This document shows, piece by piece, positions 7,190-14,204 of a DNA stretch of 64,000 bases. The translations under genes were made by a program, and so were the position numbers. Position 1 is the stretch's first letter, and every line of letters begins with the position of its first letter. The notes beneath the pieces are model-generated. The model ran no database searches and was not told where the DNA came from. It saw nothing but the letters and a program-made list of their open reading frames with translations. The DNA comes from Clostridiales bacterium 1_7_47FAA (GTDB lineage: Bacteria > Bacillota > Clostridia > Lachnospirales > Lachnospiraceae), in the NCBI GenBank assembly GCA_000155435.1, contig DS990262.1, forward strand, positions 719,062 to 783,061, written 5' to 3'.

Positions 7190-8800
7190 ATGAAACTGAC
7201 ATTAGAAGGATTGAAAGACAGGAGCGCATGGGAGTCAGCCGGTATCGGACTTCCGGACTATGACATCGAAGCAGTGGCAGCAGAGACAAGGAAGGCTCCT
7301 GTGTGGGTGCATTTTGGAGCAGGCAATATTTTCCGTATCTTTATCGGAGGCCTGGCCGATACCCTGATTGAAAAAGGTGAGTGCAGCAAGGGTATTACCT
7401 GTGTGGAGACCTTTGACTTTGATGTGATTGACAAGATATACAAACCATATGATAACCTGGTGCTGGCAGTGACGCTGAAAGCAGACGGCTCCACGGATAA
7501 GAAGGTCATCGGTTCCCTGACAGAGGCCCTTAAGGCCCAGTCCGGCGTAAAGGAGGAGTGGGACCGCCTGAAGGAGATATTCGTGAATCCTGGCCTTCAG
7601 ATGATTTCCTTTACCATTACGGAAAAGGGATATGCCTTAAAGGGTTCTGACGGGAATTACTTCCCATTCATCCAGGCAGACATTGACAACGGCCCGGAAA
7701 AGGCAGTATCTGCCATGGCAGTTGTGTGCGCGCTTCTGAATGAGAGATACAAAGCAGGCAAGGCGCCTCTGGCAGTTGTTTCCATGGATAACTGTTCCCA
7801 CAACGGGGAAAAGCTTCAAAGCTCCATCCTCACCATGGCTAAGGAGTGGAACCGGAAGGGCTATGTAGAGGACGGCTTTATGGATTACCTTTCCGACGAA
7901 AACCAGGTATCCTTCCCCTGGTCCATGATTGACAAGATCACACCACGTCCAGCTGACTCCGTATGCGCCGAGCTGGAGAAGGCAGGAGTAGAGGATATGG
8001 CCCCTGTCATCACCTCCAAGAAGACATACATTGCCCCATTTGTCAATGCAGAGGGACCCCAGTACCTGGTCATCGAGGACAAGTTCCCGGCTGGAAGGCC
8101 GGCGCTGGAAAAGGCTGGCGTCTACATGACGGACAGGGACACGGTTAACAAGGTAGAGCGCATGAAGGTCACCACCTGCCTGAATCCTCTCCATACGGCC
8201 CTGGCTGTATACGGCTGTGTGCTGGGCTACACCCTGATTGCAGATGAGATGAAGGATGCCGAGCTTAACAAGCTGGTTCATGAGATTGGCCCGGTAGAGG
8301 GAATGCCGGTTGTGACCAATCCTGGAATCCTGTCCCCTGAGGACTTTGTAAATGAAGTAATCAACGTAAGGATTCCCAACCCATTCATGCCTGACACGCC
8401 CCAGAGAATTGCCACTGACACCTCACAGAAGGTGGGCATCCGTTACGGCGAGACCATCAAGGCATACGTTGCAAAGTACGGTGACGCCAAGAAGCTGAAG
8501 GCTGTTCCTCTGGCGCTTGCAGGCTGGTGCAGGTACCTTCTGGCAGTGGATGACCAGGGAAATGCATTCGAACTTTCAGCAGACCCAATGGTGCCGGAGC
8601 TGACCAAAGCCCTGGAGGGAATTGAAGTTGGCAAGCCTGAGACTTACAAAGGACAGTTAAAGCCAATCCTGTCCAATGCCAATATATTCGGTGTAGACCT
8701 CTATGAGGCCGGAATCGGTGAGACCGTGGAGTCAATGTTCCTGGAGGAGATTGCGGGAGCGGGGGCTGTCAGGGCGACGCTTAAGAAGTATTTGGATTGA
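7190..8800 (+). CDS. uxuB: Long-chain mannitol-dehydrogenase-family oxidoreductase (fructuronate reductase type)
   Basis: 536-residue member of the polyol-specific long-chain dehydrogenase family. The N-terminal Rossmann domain opens with VHFGAGNIFR, and the catalytic site is K326-x5-N332-x2-H335 within MKVTTCLNPLH, the family's Lys/Asn/His triad. The Firmicute enzymes of this subgroup reduce D-fructuronate to D-mannonate with NADH in the glucuronate branch of hexuronate catabolism; tagaturonate reductase (UxaB) is the main alternative. AAAGGAAAGGG precedes the ATG. Together with the SDR at 3108 the locus then holds two unrelated enzymes that could carry out the same redox step. Confidence 0.85.
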   Translation: MKLTLEGLKDRSAWESAGIGLPDYDIEAVAAETRKAPVWVHFGAGNIFRIFIGGLADTLIEKGECSKGITCVETFDFDVIDKIYKPYDNLVLAVTLKADGSTDKKVIGSLTEALKAQSGVKEEWDRLKEIFVNPGLQMISFTITEKGYALKGSDGNYFPFIQADIDNGPEKAVSAMAVVCALLNERYKAGKAPLAVVSMDNCSHNGEKLQSSILTMAKEWNRKGYVEDGFMDYLSDENQVSFPWSMIDKITPRPADSVCAELEKAGVEDMAPVITSKKTYIAPFVNAEGPQYLVIEDKFPAGRPALEKAGVYMTDRDTVNKVERMKVTTCLNPLHTALAVYGCVLGYTLIADEMKDAELNKLVHEIGPVEGMPVVTNPGILSPEDFVNEVINVRIPNPFMPDTPQRIATDTSQKVGIRYGETIKAYVAKYGDAKKLKAVPLALAGWCRYLLAVDDQGNAFELSADPMVPELTKALEGIEVGKPETYKGQLKPILSNANIFGVDLYEAGIGETVESMFLEEIAGAGAVRATLKKYLD

Positions 8801-8824
8801 TGAATATGGATTGATGGTTTGAAG

Positions 8825-8866
8825 GCAGAGGGAGTGTGACGGGGGTTACGCAACCTCTGCTTTTGG
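8825..8866 (+). terminator. Rho-independent terminator after uxuB
   Basis: GCAGAGG (8825-8831) pairs with CCTCTGC (8854-8860), followed by TTTTGGTTTT. It sits 24 bp past the uxuB stop. Confidence 0.65.
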
Positions 8867-8875
8867 TTTTCTTAC

Positions 8876-9127
8876 GGAGCCAGGGACGGGAGGCGGACGG
8901 GGGGACGGTTCCTGGTTCCGGGCATAAGAGAGACGGACTCAAAAAGACGGCAAAAACCGGGCACCGTCTCAACTACCGAAAAATCTTGATGATTTTTCGT
9001 CCGTGGAGACTCTGCGCTCGGGCTTTGAGGCCCTCGCTCGGCCCGGCTTTTGTCGCCTTTTTGAGTCCGTCTCTCTAATACCCTCCACAAGGAACCGTCC
9101 CCCCGTCCGTCTCCCGCCCCTGGCTCC
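8876..9127. repeat. Long-arm hairpin element A (252 bp)
   Basis: Two 87-nt arms (8876-8962 and 9041-9127) are complementary at 76 of 87 positions by direct alignment, with no gaps, around a 78-nt tip. The tip holds its own hairpins: CGAAAAATC (8977-8985) with GATTTTTCG (8991-8999), enclosed by GTCTC/GAGAC (8966-8970/9006-9010), and a second one around GCTTTGAGGC (9022-9031). It lies in the gap between convergent genes. Short open frames on both strands are by-products of the symmetry. Element C at 54052-54320 has the same architecture and a similar tip but different arms. Function unknown: a structured RNA, a bidirectional transcription barrier or a non-autonomous element are all possible. 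Confidence 0.85.
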
Positions 9128-9302
9128 TGCCAAGTACTTGAAGAGGTTGCTGGGGCCTTCAGCTACTGCCTTAAAACATGAATCGGAGAGAAGAAAATCA
9201 TACCGCAAGCTTATGTATTTCCTGACTTAACATAAATATAGTGTATCACCATACTTAATATACTTATATTAATGCATCACTGTACTTAATATTATCATAT
9301 TG
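9128..9302. other. AT-rich non-coding stretch between elements A and terminator/sRNA candidate
   Basis: No convincing gene. Two diverged direct copies of a 20-bp word occur: TGTATCACCATACTTAATAT and TGCATCACTGTACTTAATAT (about 9241-9292). Nothing else is recognisable. Confidence 0.5.
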
Positions 9303-9374
9303 AAAACAGGCCTGGACTATCCGTCTTGACGAAGTACATCTTTGGCAGAACGGAATGAACTAAGCCTGTTTTTT
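9303..9374 (+). ncRNA. Possible small RNA or isolated terminator
   Basis: AAAACAGGC (9303-9311) pairs with GCCTGTTTT (9364-9372) and runs into a T-tract. Inside, CCGT (9321-9324) can pair with ACGG (9350-9353). The folded unit of about 72 nt ends in a U-run yet follows no gene on this strand, which is the form of a short independent transcript. No clear promoter was found, so it may simply be a terminator remnant. Confidence 0.3.
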
Positions 9375-9421
9375 ATTTCTTTCTCCGGTTCATGTGATGC
9401 AGGAACGATAATACGTAGAGG

Positions 9422-9652
9422 GTGAGCGGAATGGGGATGGGGGCTGTGGATGCATCTACAGGGGCGTGTGATTCTTATGCTGTGGGAACCGGTGTTAAGA
9501 GGCTGGCGCCTTTGTCTGAGCTCAGTGTTGCATGGTTTAGACAAACTAAGCGCGAGTTAGGCGGCCAGACTCTTGTCCAACGCCGGTTTCCACAGCATTA
9601 GAAGCACTAGCCCCGCAGCCGTATCCACAGCCCCCATCCCCATTCCGCTCAC
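9422..9652. repeat. Long-arm hairpin element B (231 bp)
   Basis: The outer 30 bp are perfectly inverted (9422-9451 with 9623-9652). After a looser section, 9477-9496 pairs with 9579-9598 at 18 of 20 positions. The tip contains TTTGTCT/AGACAAA and a GCTGGCGCC / GGCGGCCAG-type stem. Size and position in the same convergent gap resemble elements A and C, but neither arms nor tip share obvious sequence with them. No coding capacity is credible. Confidence 0.75.
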
Positions 9653-9681
9653 GTACGGATGCACCTCCCCCACGCACCCCA

Positions 9682-10473
9682 TCAACCATTCCACTTCTTA
9701 ATCTCCAAAAGCCCCGGCACCAATGCCTCCGCACTCGTCTTAAGGATGATCCTTCCTTTTTCAGCCGTAGCCCCGGAGGGGTCGCCGCCAATGCCGATGG
9801 GTTTGCCGTCCTCTGTTTTCCAGTCCTCGGATACCCAGCCGATGGATACGGGGCCATAGGGCTGAAGGGCCTGGTTGTCCTTGAAGGCAGCGGGGATGCC
9901 GGCTTCGGAGGTTTCCAGCTTGACTAAGGATGGGTCCACGGCCATGACCATGGAGGTTTCCATCTCGCCGCCGTGGAAATCCCATATGTTGCCCTCTGAG
10001 ACAGTGGCTTTTACATCGGGATGGCTGAATGCGCCGGAGGACAGGAGGAATGGGGAAATCCCCAGCTCGCTTCGCAGTTCCCGGCTCAGTACCTGGGCAA
10101 TGGGGGCGTTGCCGCCGTGGCATATGAGCAGGGCCAGCTTCTTAAAGCCATGGTGCGCCAGGCTGGCACATATGTCGTATAGCAGATGGTAGTAGGTGTC
10201 CGGTTTTAAGGTGATGGAACCGCAGAAGTTTTTGTGCTCCGTGCTAAGCCCCACAGGGATGACCGGGAATATCAGCATGGGGAAGTCCGGGTCTTCTGCC
10301 TCCAGTGCCTGGGTCAGGTATTCGGTCATGGCCTGGGCAATGATGTCGTCCGTGCCAAGGGGCGCCTGGTTCCCATGCTGTTCCAGGGCGCCAAGGGGGA
10401 TGAGGACAATGGTTTCTTCCTTGTCGATCTGTTCCATCTCAAGTCTGGTAAGTTCGCTGTATCTGAGTATCAT
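9682..10473 (-). CDS. Creatininase-family amidohydrolase
   Basis: 263-residue metal-dependent hydrolase. The family signature reads PLGALEQHGNQAPLGTDD (about 26-43), supplying Glu31, His33 and Asp42/43 as metal ligands; CHGGN and GGEMETS further on supply the remaining His and Glu. Relatives include creatininase, the mycofactocin peptidase MftE and the archaeal riboflavin-pathway deformylase ArfB. The gene lies downstream of, and in the same direction as, the FMN-riboswitch-controlled ribU, 176 bp away with no obvious terminator between. A flavin-related amide hydrolase is therefore an attractive but unproven role. The ribosome site AAAGGAG directly abuts an end fragment of the MITE-like repeat. 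Confidence 0.85.
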   Translation of the reverse strand: MILRYSELTRLEMEQIDKEETIVLIPLGALEQHGNQAPLGTDDIIAQAMTEYLTQALEAEDPDFPMLIFPVIPVGLSTEHKNFCGSITLKPDTYYHLLYDICASLAHHGFKKLALLICHGGNAPIAQVLSRELRSELGISPFLLSSGAFSHPDVKATVSEGNIWDFHGGEMETSMVMAVDPSLVKLETSEAGIPAAFKDNQALQPYGPVSIGWVSEDWKTEDGKPIGIGGDPSGATAEKGRIILKTSAEALVPGLLEIKKWNG

Positions 10474-10489
10474 TTTTTAAAAAATTCTC

Positions 10490-10506
10490 CTTTCAAACAC
10501 GCTCTA
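10490..10506 (-). repeat. End fragment of the MITE-like element
   Basis: On the minus strand these 17 bp read TAGAGCGTGTTTGAAAG. The first 16 are identical to the terminus of the full-length copy at 48707-48870, and the match is then lost. It joins the 21-bp repeat array downstream of ribU to the ribosome site of the creatininase gene. It looks like a scar or a truncated insertion. Confidence 0.6.
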
Positions 10507-10545
10507 GGACAGGTTAGCCGTTGGCTTCTCCGGCTGGTTTCCTTT

Positions 10546-10671
10546 CATGTTGCCCTTACTGGCTTTCATGCTGTTTTTACTGACTTTCAAGCTGCCCTCA
10601 CTGGCTTTCATGCTGCCCTTACTGGCTTTCACGTTGCCCTTACTGGCTTTTAATGCTGCCTTGCCGGCTTT
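10546..10671 (-). repeat. 21-bp tandem repeat array at the ribU 3' end
   Basis: Six 21-bp units, boundaries at 10546, 10567, 10588, 10609, 10630 and 10651, most reading CATGCTGCCCTTACTGGCTTT or a close variant on the plus strand. Read on the minus strand in one frame they encode heptads such as KASKGNM. That frame is offset from ribU, which terminates at 10650 inside the array. It ends at the TAG of the neighbouring repeat fragment (10504-10506). Confidence 0.75.
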
Positions 10672-11267
10672 AATGATGGATAAGCGGCTGTCAGGCGGTT
10701 GAACAGAAGGTAGCCTACAAAGTAGTTTAAGCCCAGCTTCAGGATGTTGAAGGGGATGGTGGCCATGACGATGAAGGTGGTCAGGCTGGTGATGGCAGGG
10801 TTCACGGAGGCTACCATGGTAACCACGCTGTCCAGGGAAACGCCCATGGCCTTTGCGTATAAGGGCAGGGTGATGAAGGCATTGCAGAAACATGCAAATG
10901 CAGTCCTTACGGCAATGCTTACAGACAGGCCGGTGATGGCGGCCCGGCGGTTCTTGCCCATTTTATTGTATACAATCCATAAGGGGATGACGAACAGGGC
11001 CACACCGATCAGGTTGGACAGTTCGCCCACATACATGGAGTTAGTCCCCACTGTTATCAGCTTGATGAGGATTTTGATGATTTCCACCCAGGCAGCGGAT
11101 GCGGGTCCGAACAGGAACAGGGCCATGATGGATGGGACATCGCTGAAATCCACTTTGTAGAATGGCGGCATCATGGGAACTGAAAATTCCAGTGACATAA
11201 GGGCGCCTGCCATGGCGGCCAGCATGCCGGTGTAAATAAGCTTCTGAATACTCCACTTTGATTTCAT
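10650..11267 (-). CDS. ribU: Riboflavin ECF transporter S component
   Basis: 205-residue membrane protein with about six hydrophobic helices and the ECF substrate-binding-subunit pattern. Features include the N-terminal KLIYTGMLAAMAGALMSLEF and the VDFSDVPSIMALFLFGP region seen in RibU proteins. It captures riboflavin and works with the shared EcfT/EcfA energising module, encoded elsewhere. The frame is open for another 77 codons upstream, but that part is leader RNA: AAGGAGG lies just before the ATG at 11265-11267, and the open stretch overlaps a riboswitch terminator. FMN control upstream makes the riboflavin assignment firm. The C-terminus SLKPARQH runs out of frame into a heptad-repeat tail, possibly a frameshift. 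Confidence 0.9.
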   Translation of the reverse strand: MKSKWSIQKLIYTGMLAAMAGALMSLEFSVPMMPPFYKVDFSDVPSIMALFLFGPASAAWVEIIKILIKLITVGTNSMYVGELSNLIGVALFVIPLWIVYNKMGKNRRAAITGLSVSIAVRTAFACFCNAFITLPLYAKAMGVSLDSVVTMVASVNPAITSLTTFIVMATIPFNILKLGLNYFVGYLLFNRLTAAYPSLKPARQH

Positions 11268-11396
11268 AACATAAACCTCCTTAGATATCAGGGCCTTGAT
11301 GTGCCCTAAAGTTTGTTTTTGCAATGAAACAAGTCCTTTGGAAAAACTTTTGTAAAACCTTTGGGAAAAAATCATCACAGGCACGTTTTCCATATT

Positions 11397-11432
11397 AAAA
11401 AAATCCCAGAGCCATAGGGGCTTGGGATTCAT
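11397..11432 (-). terminator. Riboswitch expression-platform terminator
   Basis: On the minus strand AATCCCAAGCC pairs with GGCTCTGGGATT, followed by seven T residues (plus-strand A-run ending about 11403). It lies between the FMN aptamer and ribU and is the transcription-termination switch expected for this class. Confidence 0.8.
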
Positions 11433-11488
11433 AAACAATTCAATATAAATAACGGCATGTGGTTCATTATCCATATGAATTAAATCGC

Positions 11489-11598
11489 CTTCTCTCATCC
11501 AGACTATACTGTCGGTTTTGGAATCTCACCAAATCAGCCGCCTAAGCGGGTCGCGGACTATACCGCCGGTAGGGAATCACACCCTGCCCCGAAGAACT
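11489..11598 (-). promoter_or_regulatory. FMN riboswitch (RFN element)
   Basis: Read on the minus strand the conserved RFN blocks appear in order: TTCGGGGCAGGGTG, ATTCCCTACCGGCGGT, AGTCCGCGAC, GATTTGGTGAGATTCCA, AACCGACAGTATAGTC and TGGATGAGAGAAG. FMN binding would favour the downstream terminator and shut off ribU when flavin is plentiful. A likely sigma-A promoter precedes it: TTGACT (11645-11640), 17-bp spacer, TACGCT (11622-11617). Confidence 0.96.
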
Positions 11599-11723
11599 TA
11601 TTCATTTGCTATTTTTAGCGTAGCACAAATAATATAAGAAGTCAATGGGATGCCTTGTACTTCAGTTGGAAAAACTGCACAAAATTATTTTCCAATGATG
11701 TGCAAGTTTACGGTTTACAACCA

Positions 11724-11734
11724 ACGTAGGATGT
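11724..11734. promoter_or_regulatory. Putative FCD-regulator operator, site 1
   Basis: ACGTAGGATGT, a near-dyad of the form ACAT-N3-ATGT, within the longer word AACGTAGGATGTA. It lies upstream of a TTGACA box at 11744-11749. The same word occurs at site 2 and in front of the regulator gene. Confidence 0.5.
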
Positions 11735-11759
11735 AGTATATTATTGACATAAACATAGA

Positions 11760-11770
11760 ACATAGGATGT
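11760..11770. promoter_or_regulatory. Putative FCD-regulator operator, site 2
   Basis: ACATAGGATGT, a perfect ACAT-N3-ATGT dyad, exactly 36 bp downstream of site 1 and about where a -10 box would follow the TTGACA at 11744-11749. Binding here would block the promoter of the racemase-TRAP operon. Confidence 0.55.
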
Positions 11771-11814
11771 AGGATATAGCAGAAAATATTTGGACAGATA
11801 GAAGGAGGATTATC

Positions 11815-12486
11815 ATGAAAGTAGCATTGGTTTACACAAGTACCACACCGGAGCTGATTGAGCTGGTCGAGAAGGAAGTAGGGGCAGTGCTTCCGGCGGA
11901 TACGGAGGTGGTAAGCTATCAGGACCCATCCATTCTGGCAGAGACCAGGGATGCAGGTTTTGTGACGGCCCCGGCAGCAGCCAGGCTGGTTGGGATGTAT
12001 ATGAAGGCTGTGACGGAGGGCGCGGATGCAATCTTAAACCTTTGTTCTTCCGTAGGTGAGGTGGCGGATGCTGCCCAGGAGATTGGAAGATACACAGGAA
12101 TCCCCATTGTCCGCGTGGATGAGGAGATGTGCAGGGAAGCAGTGAGACAGGGCAGGCGCATCGGCGTCATGGCTACCCTTCCAACCACGCTGAATCCCAC
12201 CAAGAATACCATAACAAGGGTTGCCAGGGAAATGAACCGCCAGGTGGAGCTGGTGGACGCACTGGTGGACGGGGCATTTGGCCTTGACCAGGAACAGTTT
12301 AAGGGCCTGATGAGCAGGTATGCGGCAAAGCTGGCGGACCAGGTGGACGTGATTTTGTTTGCCCAAGGTTCCATGGCATACTGTGAAGGGTATATTCATG
12401 AAAAGTATGGTAAAGTAGTATTATCCAGTCCGAGATTCGGGGCAGCCGCTTTGAAGGATGCGCTTGTGGGAAAGGGATTACTATAA
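11815..12486 (+). CDS. Asp/Glu/hydantoin racemase-superfamily protein with one canonical cysteine
   Basis: 223-residue two-lobed protein of the aspartate/glutamate racemase superfamily. The first catalytic Cys is present at 77 (NLCSSVGE). At the position of the second, normally in a GCT-type loop, the sequence is AQGSMAY (183-189), so the two-base racemase mechanism looks broken. Single-cysteine members such as arylmalonate decarboxylase act as decarboxylases or isomerases; a Cys190 nearby could partly compensate. It heads the operon that continues with a TRAP transporter, has a GAAGGAGG ribosome site and is preceded by two operator-like dyads. Probable role: isomerisation or decarboxylation of the imported acid. 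Substrate unknown. Confidence 0.8.
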   Translation: MKVALVYTSTTPELIELVEKEVGAVLPADTEVVSYQDPSILAETRDAGFVTAPAAARLVGMYMKAVTEGADAILNLCSSVGEVADAAQEIGRYTGIPIVRVDEEMCREAVRQGRRIGVMATLPTTLNPTKNTITRVAREMNRQVELVDALVDGAFGLDQEQFKGLMSRYAAKLADQVDVILFAQGSMAYCEGYIHEKYGKVVLSSPRFGAAALKDALVGKGLL

Positions 12487-12684
12487 GATCAGGCTTACTG
12501 TAAGGACGGGCCTGCTTATTGGACAGGCATGCTCATAGGGCGGGCATGCTCATAGGGCGGGCTTATTGGACAGGCTTGCCCATAGGGTGCCTGCTTATAG
12601 AAAGGGATTCCTTATGGAAAGGTTCTTATGGACGGGCTTACCATAGGACGTCCCCAGGCGTTCGTAACGAAAGGAGAGGGAAGT
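12487..12684 (+). repeat. Degenerate short repeats between racemase-like gene and TRAP genes
   Basis: The 17-bp word CATGCTCATAGGGCGGG occurs twice in tandem (12528-12544 and 12545-12561), and CTTATTGGACAGGC occurs on either side of it. The rest is a decaying series of CATAGG/TTATGG words. No coding sense. The array looks like slippage-generated spacer and may separate expression of the two parts of the operon. Confidence 0.6.
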
Positions 12685-13704
12685 ATGTTTAAAAGGTTTA
12701 AAAAGGCAGCTGCAGCCATATGCGCGGCGGCCATGGTATTATCCATGACAGCCTGTGGTGCGGCTCAGGATAAGAAGGTTGAACTTCATTTTACCCATAC
12801 ACAAAGCCCTGGGTCCATCAGCGATCTGACTGCCCAGGAGTTTAAACGGCTGGTGGAGGAAAGGAGCAGCGGAAGGATTACGGTTAATATATATTCCAAC
12901 TGCGGGCTTTCCGGCGGCGATCTGACCAAGGCCATTGAACTGGTCCAGGCAGGCAACATTGATATACACTCCTGCGCCCCGCCAAACATTGCCAACTATG
13001 ATAAGAAATTTTATTCTTTCTGGCTTCCGTTCCTGTTCCCCAATTCAGACGACCTGCTGGCCTTCTGCCACAGCGACAAGGTACATGAGGTGGTGAACGG
13101 ATGGTGCAATGACCTGGAGATGGAGATGCTGGGCATCAATAACGCGGGTTCCAGGCAGATATCCAACAGTAAGAAGGAAATCACAAAACCAGAGGATTTA
13201 AAAGGCATGAACATCCGTGTGCCGGGGGCCAATATTTTCATTGACCTGTACAGGAATTATTTTGGGGCAAACCCCACGGCCATGGACTTCTCAGAAGTAT
13301 ATACCTCCCTCCAGCAAAAGACCATTGACGGACAGGAGAACCCCATTGCGGTGTTTGATTCCTCCAAGTTCGCAGAGGTCCAGCAGTATGTTACCCTGTG
13401 GGACGGTGTCAGGGATACGACCATCTGGGTCATGAGCCAGAAGACCATGAAGAAGCTGTCGCCAGAGGACCAGGCCCTTGTAAAAGAGTGTGCCACAGAG
13501 GCCCTGGACTGGGGCAATGCTTACCTGGCGGATAATGAGGAGACCATCATCCAGAAACTGAGGGACGGCGGCACAACCATCACGGAGCTGACGGATGAGC
13601 AGAAGGCTGTGTTCCAGAAAGCCTGCGCCGGAATCTATGATGATTACGCCCAGTCAGTGGGACAGGATGTAATTGATCTGTTTACCGGCGGTTACAAAGA
13701 ATGA
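12685..13704 (+). CDS. TRAP transporter substrate-binding lipoprotein (DctP family), system 2
   Basis: 339 residues from an ATG at 12685, chosen because AAAGGAGAGG lies 6 nt upstream and the product then begins with a classic signal peptide ending at lipobox residue Cys24 (LSMTAC); the frame is open 57 nt further upstream through repeat DNA. The mature part has DctP features, including SRQISNSKKEITKPEDLKG and RVPGANIFIDLYRNYFGANP, and the dimer/ligand segment TIDGQENP. It is the receptor for the second TRAP system of the window. The BKACE and acid-sugar-kinase neighbours suggest a hydroxy- or keto-carboxylate ligand. Confidence 0.92.
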   Translation: MFKRFKKAAAAICAAAMVLSMTACGAAQDKKVELHFTHTQSPGSISDLTAQEFKRLVEERSSGRITVNIYSNCGLSGGDLTKAIELVQAGNIDIHSCAPPNIANYDKKFYSFWLPFLFPNSDDLLAFCHSDKVHEVVNGWCNDLEMEMLGINNAGSRQISNSKKEITKPEDLKGMNIRVPGANIFIDLYRNYFGANPTAMDFSEVYTSLQQKTIDGQENPIAVFDSSKFAEVQQYVTLWDGVRDTTIWVMSQKTMKKLSPEDQALVKECATEALDWGNAYLADNEETIIQKLRDGGTTITELTDEQKAVFQKACAGIYDDYAQSVGQDVIDLFTGGYKE

Positions 13705-13720
13705 CTAGGAGGAGAACGGT

Positions 13721-14203
13721 ATGAAGGAAAAAGGCTTTTTAAAGGATTTCTGGGAGAATTTTGAGGAATATCTCTGTTCAGCTGCACTGCTGGTCATGAC
13801 CCTTGTCACGTTCATGAATGTATTTTCCAGGAAAATATCATGGTTTAACATGTCATTTACCCAGGAACTGGTGACAACCATGTTCGTGTGGGTGTGCTGC
13901 CTGGCCGCGGCAAGTGTGTTTAAGACGGACTCCCATATGGGCTTCAATTATCTGACGGACAAGTTTACCGGTACGGCCCGCAAGGTCTACCGCATGTGCA
14001 GGCTTTTGCTGTGCACGGCCAACTATTCAATCTGGATTATATGGGGCATACAGATGGTTTACAGACAGTACCGTTACAATCTGCTTACCGGTGTCCTGGA
14101 GATGCCGCAGTGGACCATTGGGATTGCCATTCCCTTATCCGCTGTATTTTCCATCATCCGCATGGTGCAGTATGAGGTCAGATTAGCAAAGGAGGGGAAT
14201 TAA
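13721..14203 (+). CDS. TRAP transporter small permease subunit (DctQ family), system 2
   Basis: 160-residue protein with four hydrophobic segments and the DctQ landmark FTQELVTTMFVWVCCLAAA in helix two. AGGAGG precedes the ATG, and the gene starts 16 nt after the DctP stop. It pairs with the DctM protein encoded 1 nt downstream. Confidence 0.92.
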   Translation: MKEKGFLKDFWENFEEYLCSAALLVMTLVTFMNVFSRKISWFNMSFTQELVTTMFVWVCCLAAASVFKTDSHMGFNYLTDKFTGTARKVYRMCRLLLCTANYSIWIIWGIQMVYRQYRYNLLTGVLEMPQWTIGIAIPLSAVFSIIRMVQYEVRLAKEGN

Positions 14204-14204
14204 T

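Noticed and set aside
8836-9230. Several 60-80-codon open frames on both strands
   Set aside because: They are by-products of the long inverted repeat: the two strands give similar peptides (such as PPVRLP) from the arms, without ribosome sites.
10490-10506. Chance similarity rather than a repeat fragment
   Set aside because: Kept as a fragment with modest confidence because 16 exact bases match the element end and the junction again forms a TAG.
10504-10893. 129-codon minus-strand open frame as an independent gene
   Set aside because: Its first two thirds overlap ribU out of frame and lack sense; only the heptad tail is of interest and is reported as a repeat.
11268-11498. N-terminal extension of 77 residues on RibU
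   Set aside because: It overlaps the riboswitch terminator and ends at an internal ATG with AAGGAGG just upstream; the residues are not membrane-like.
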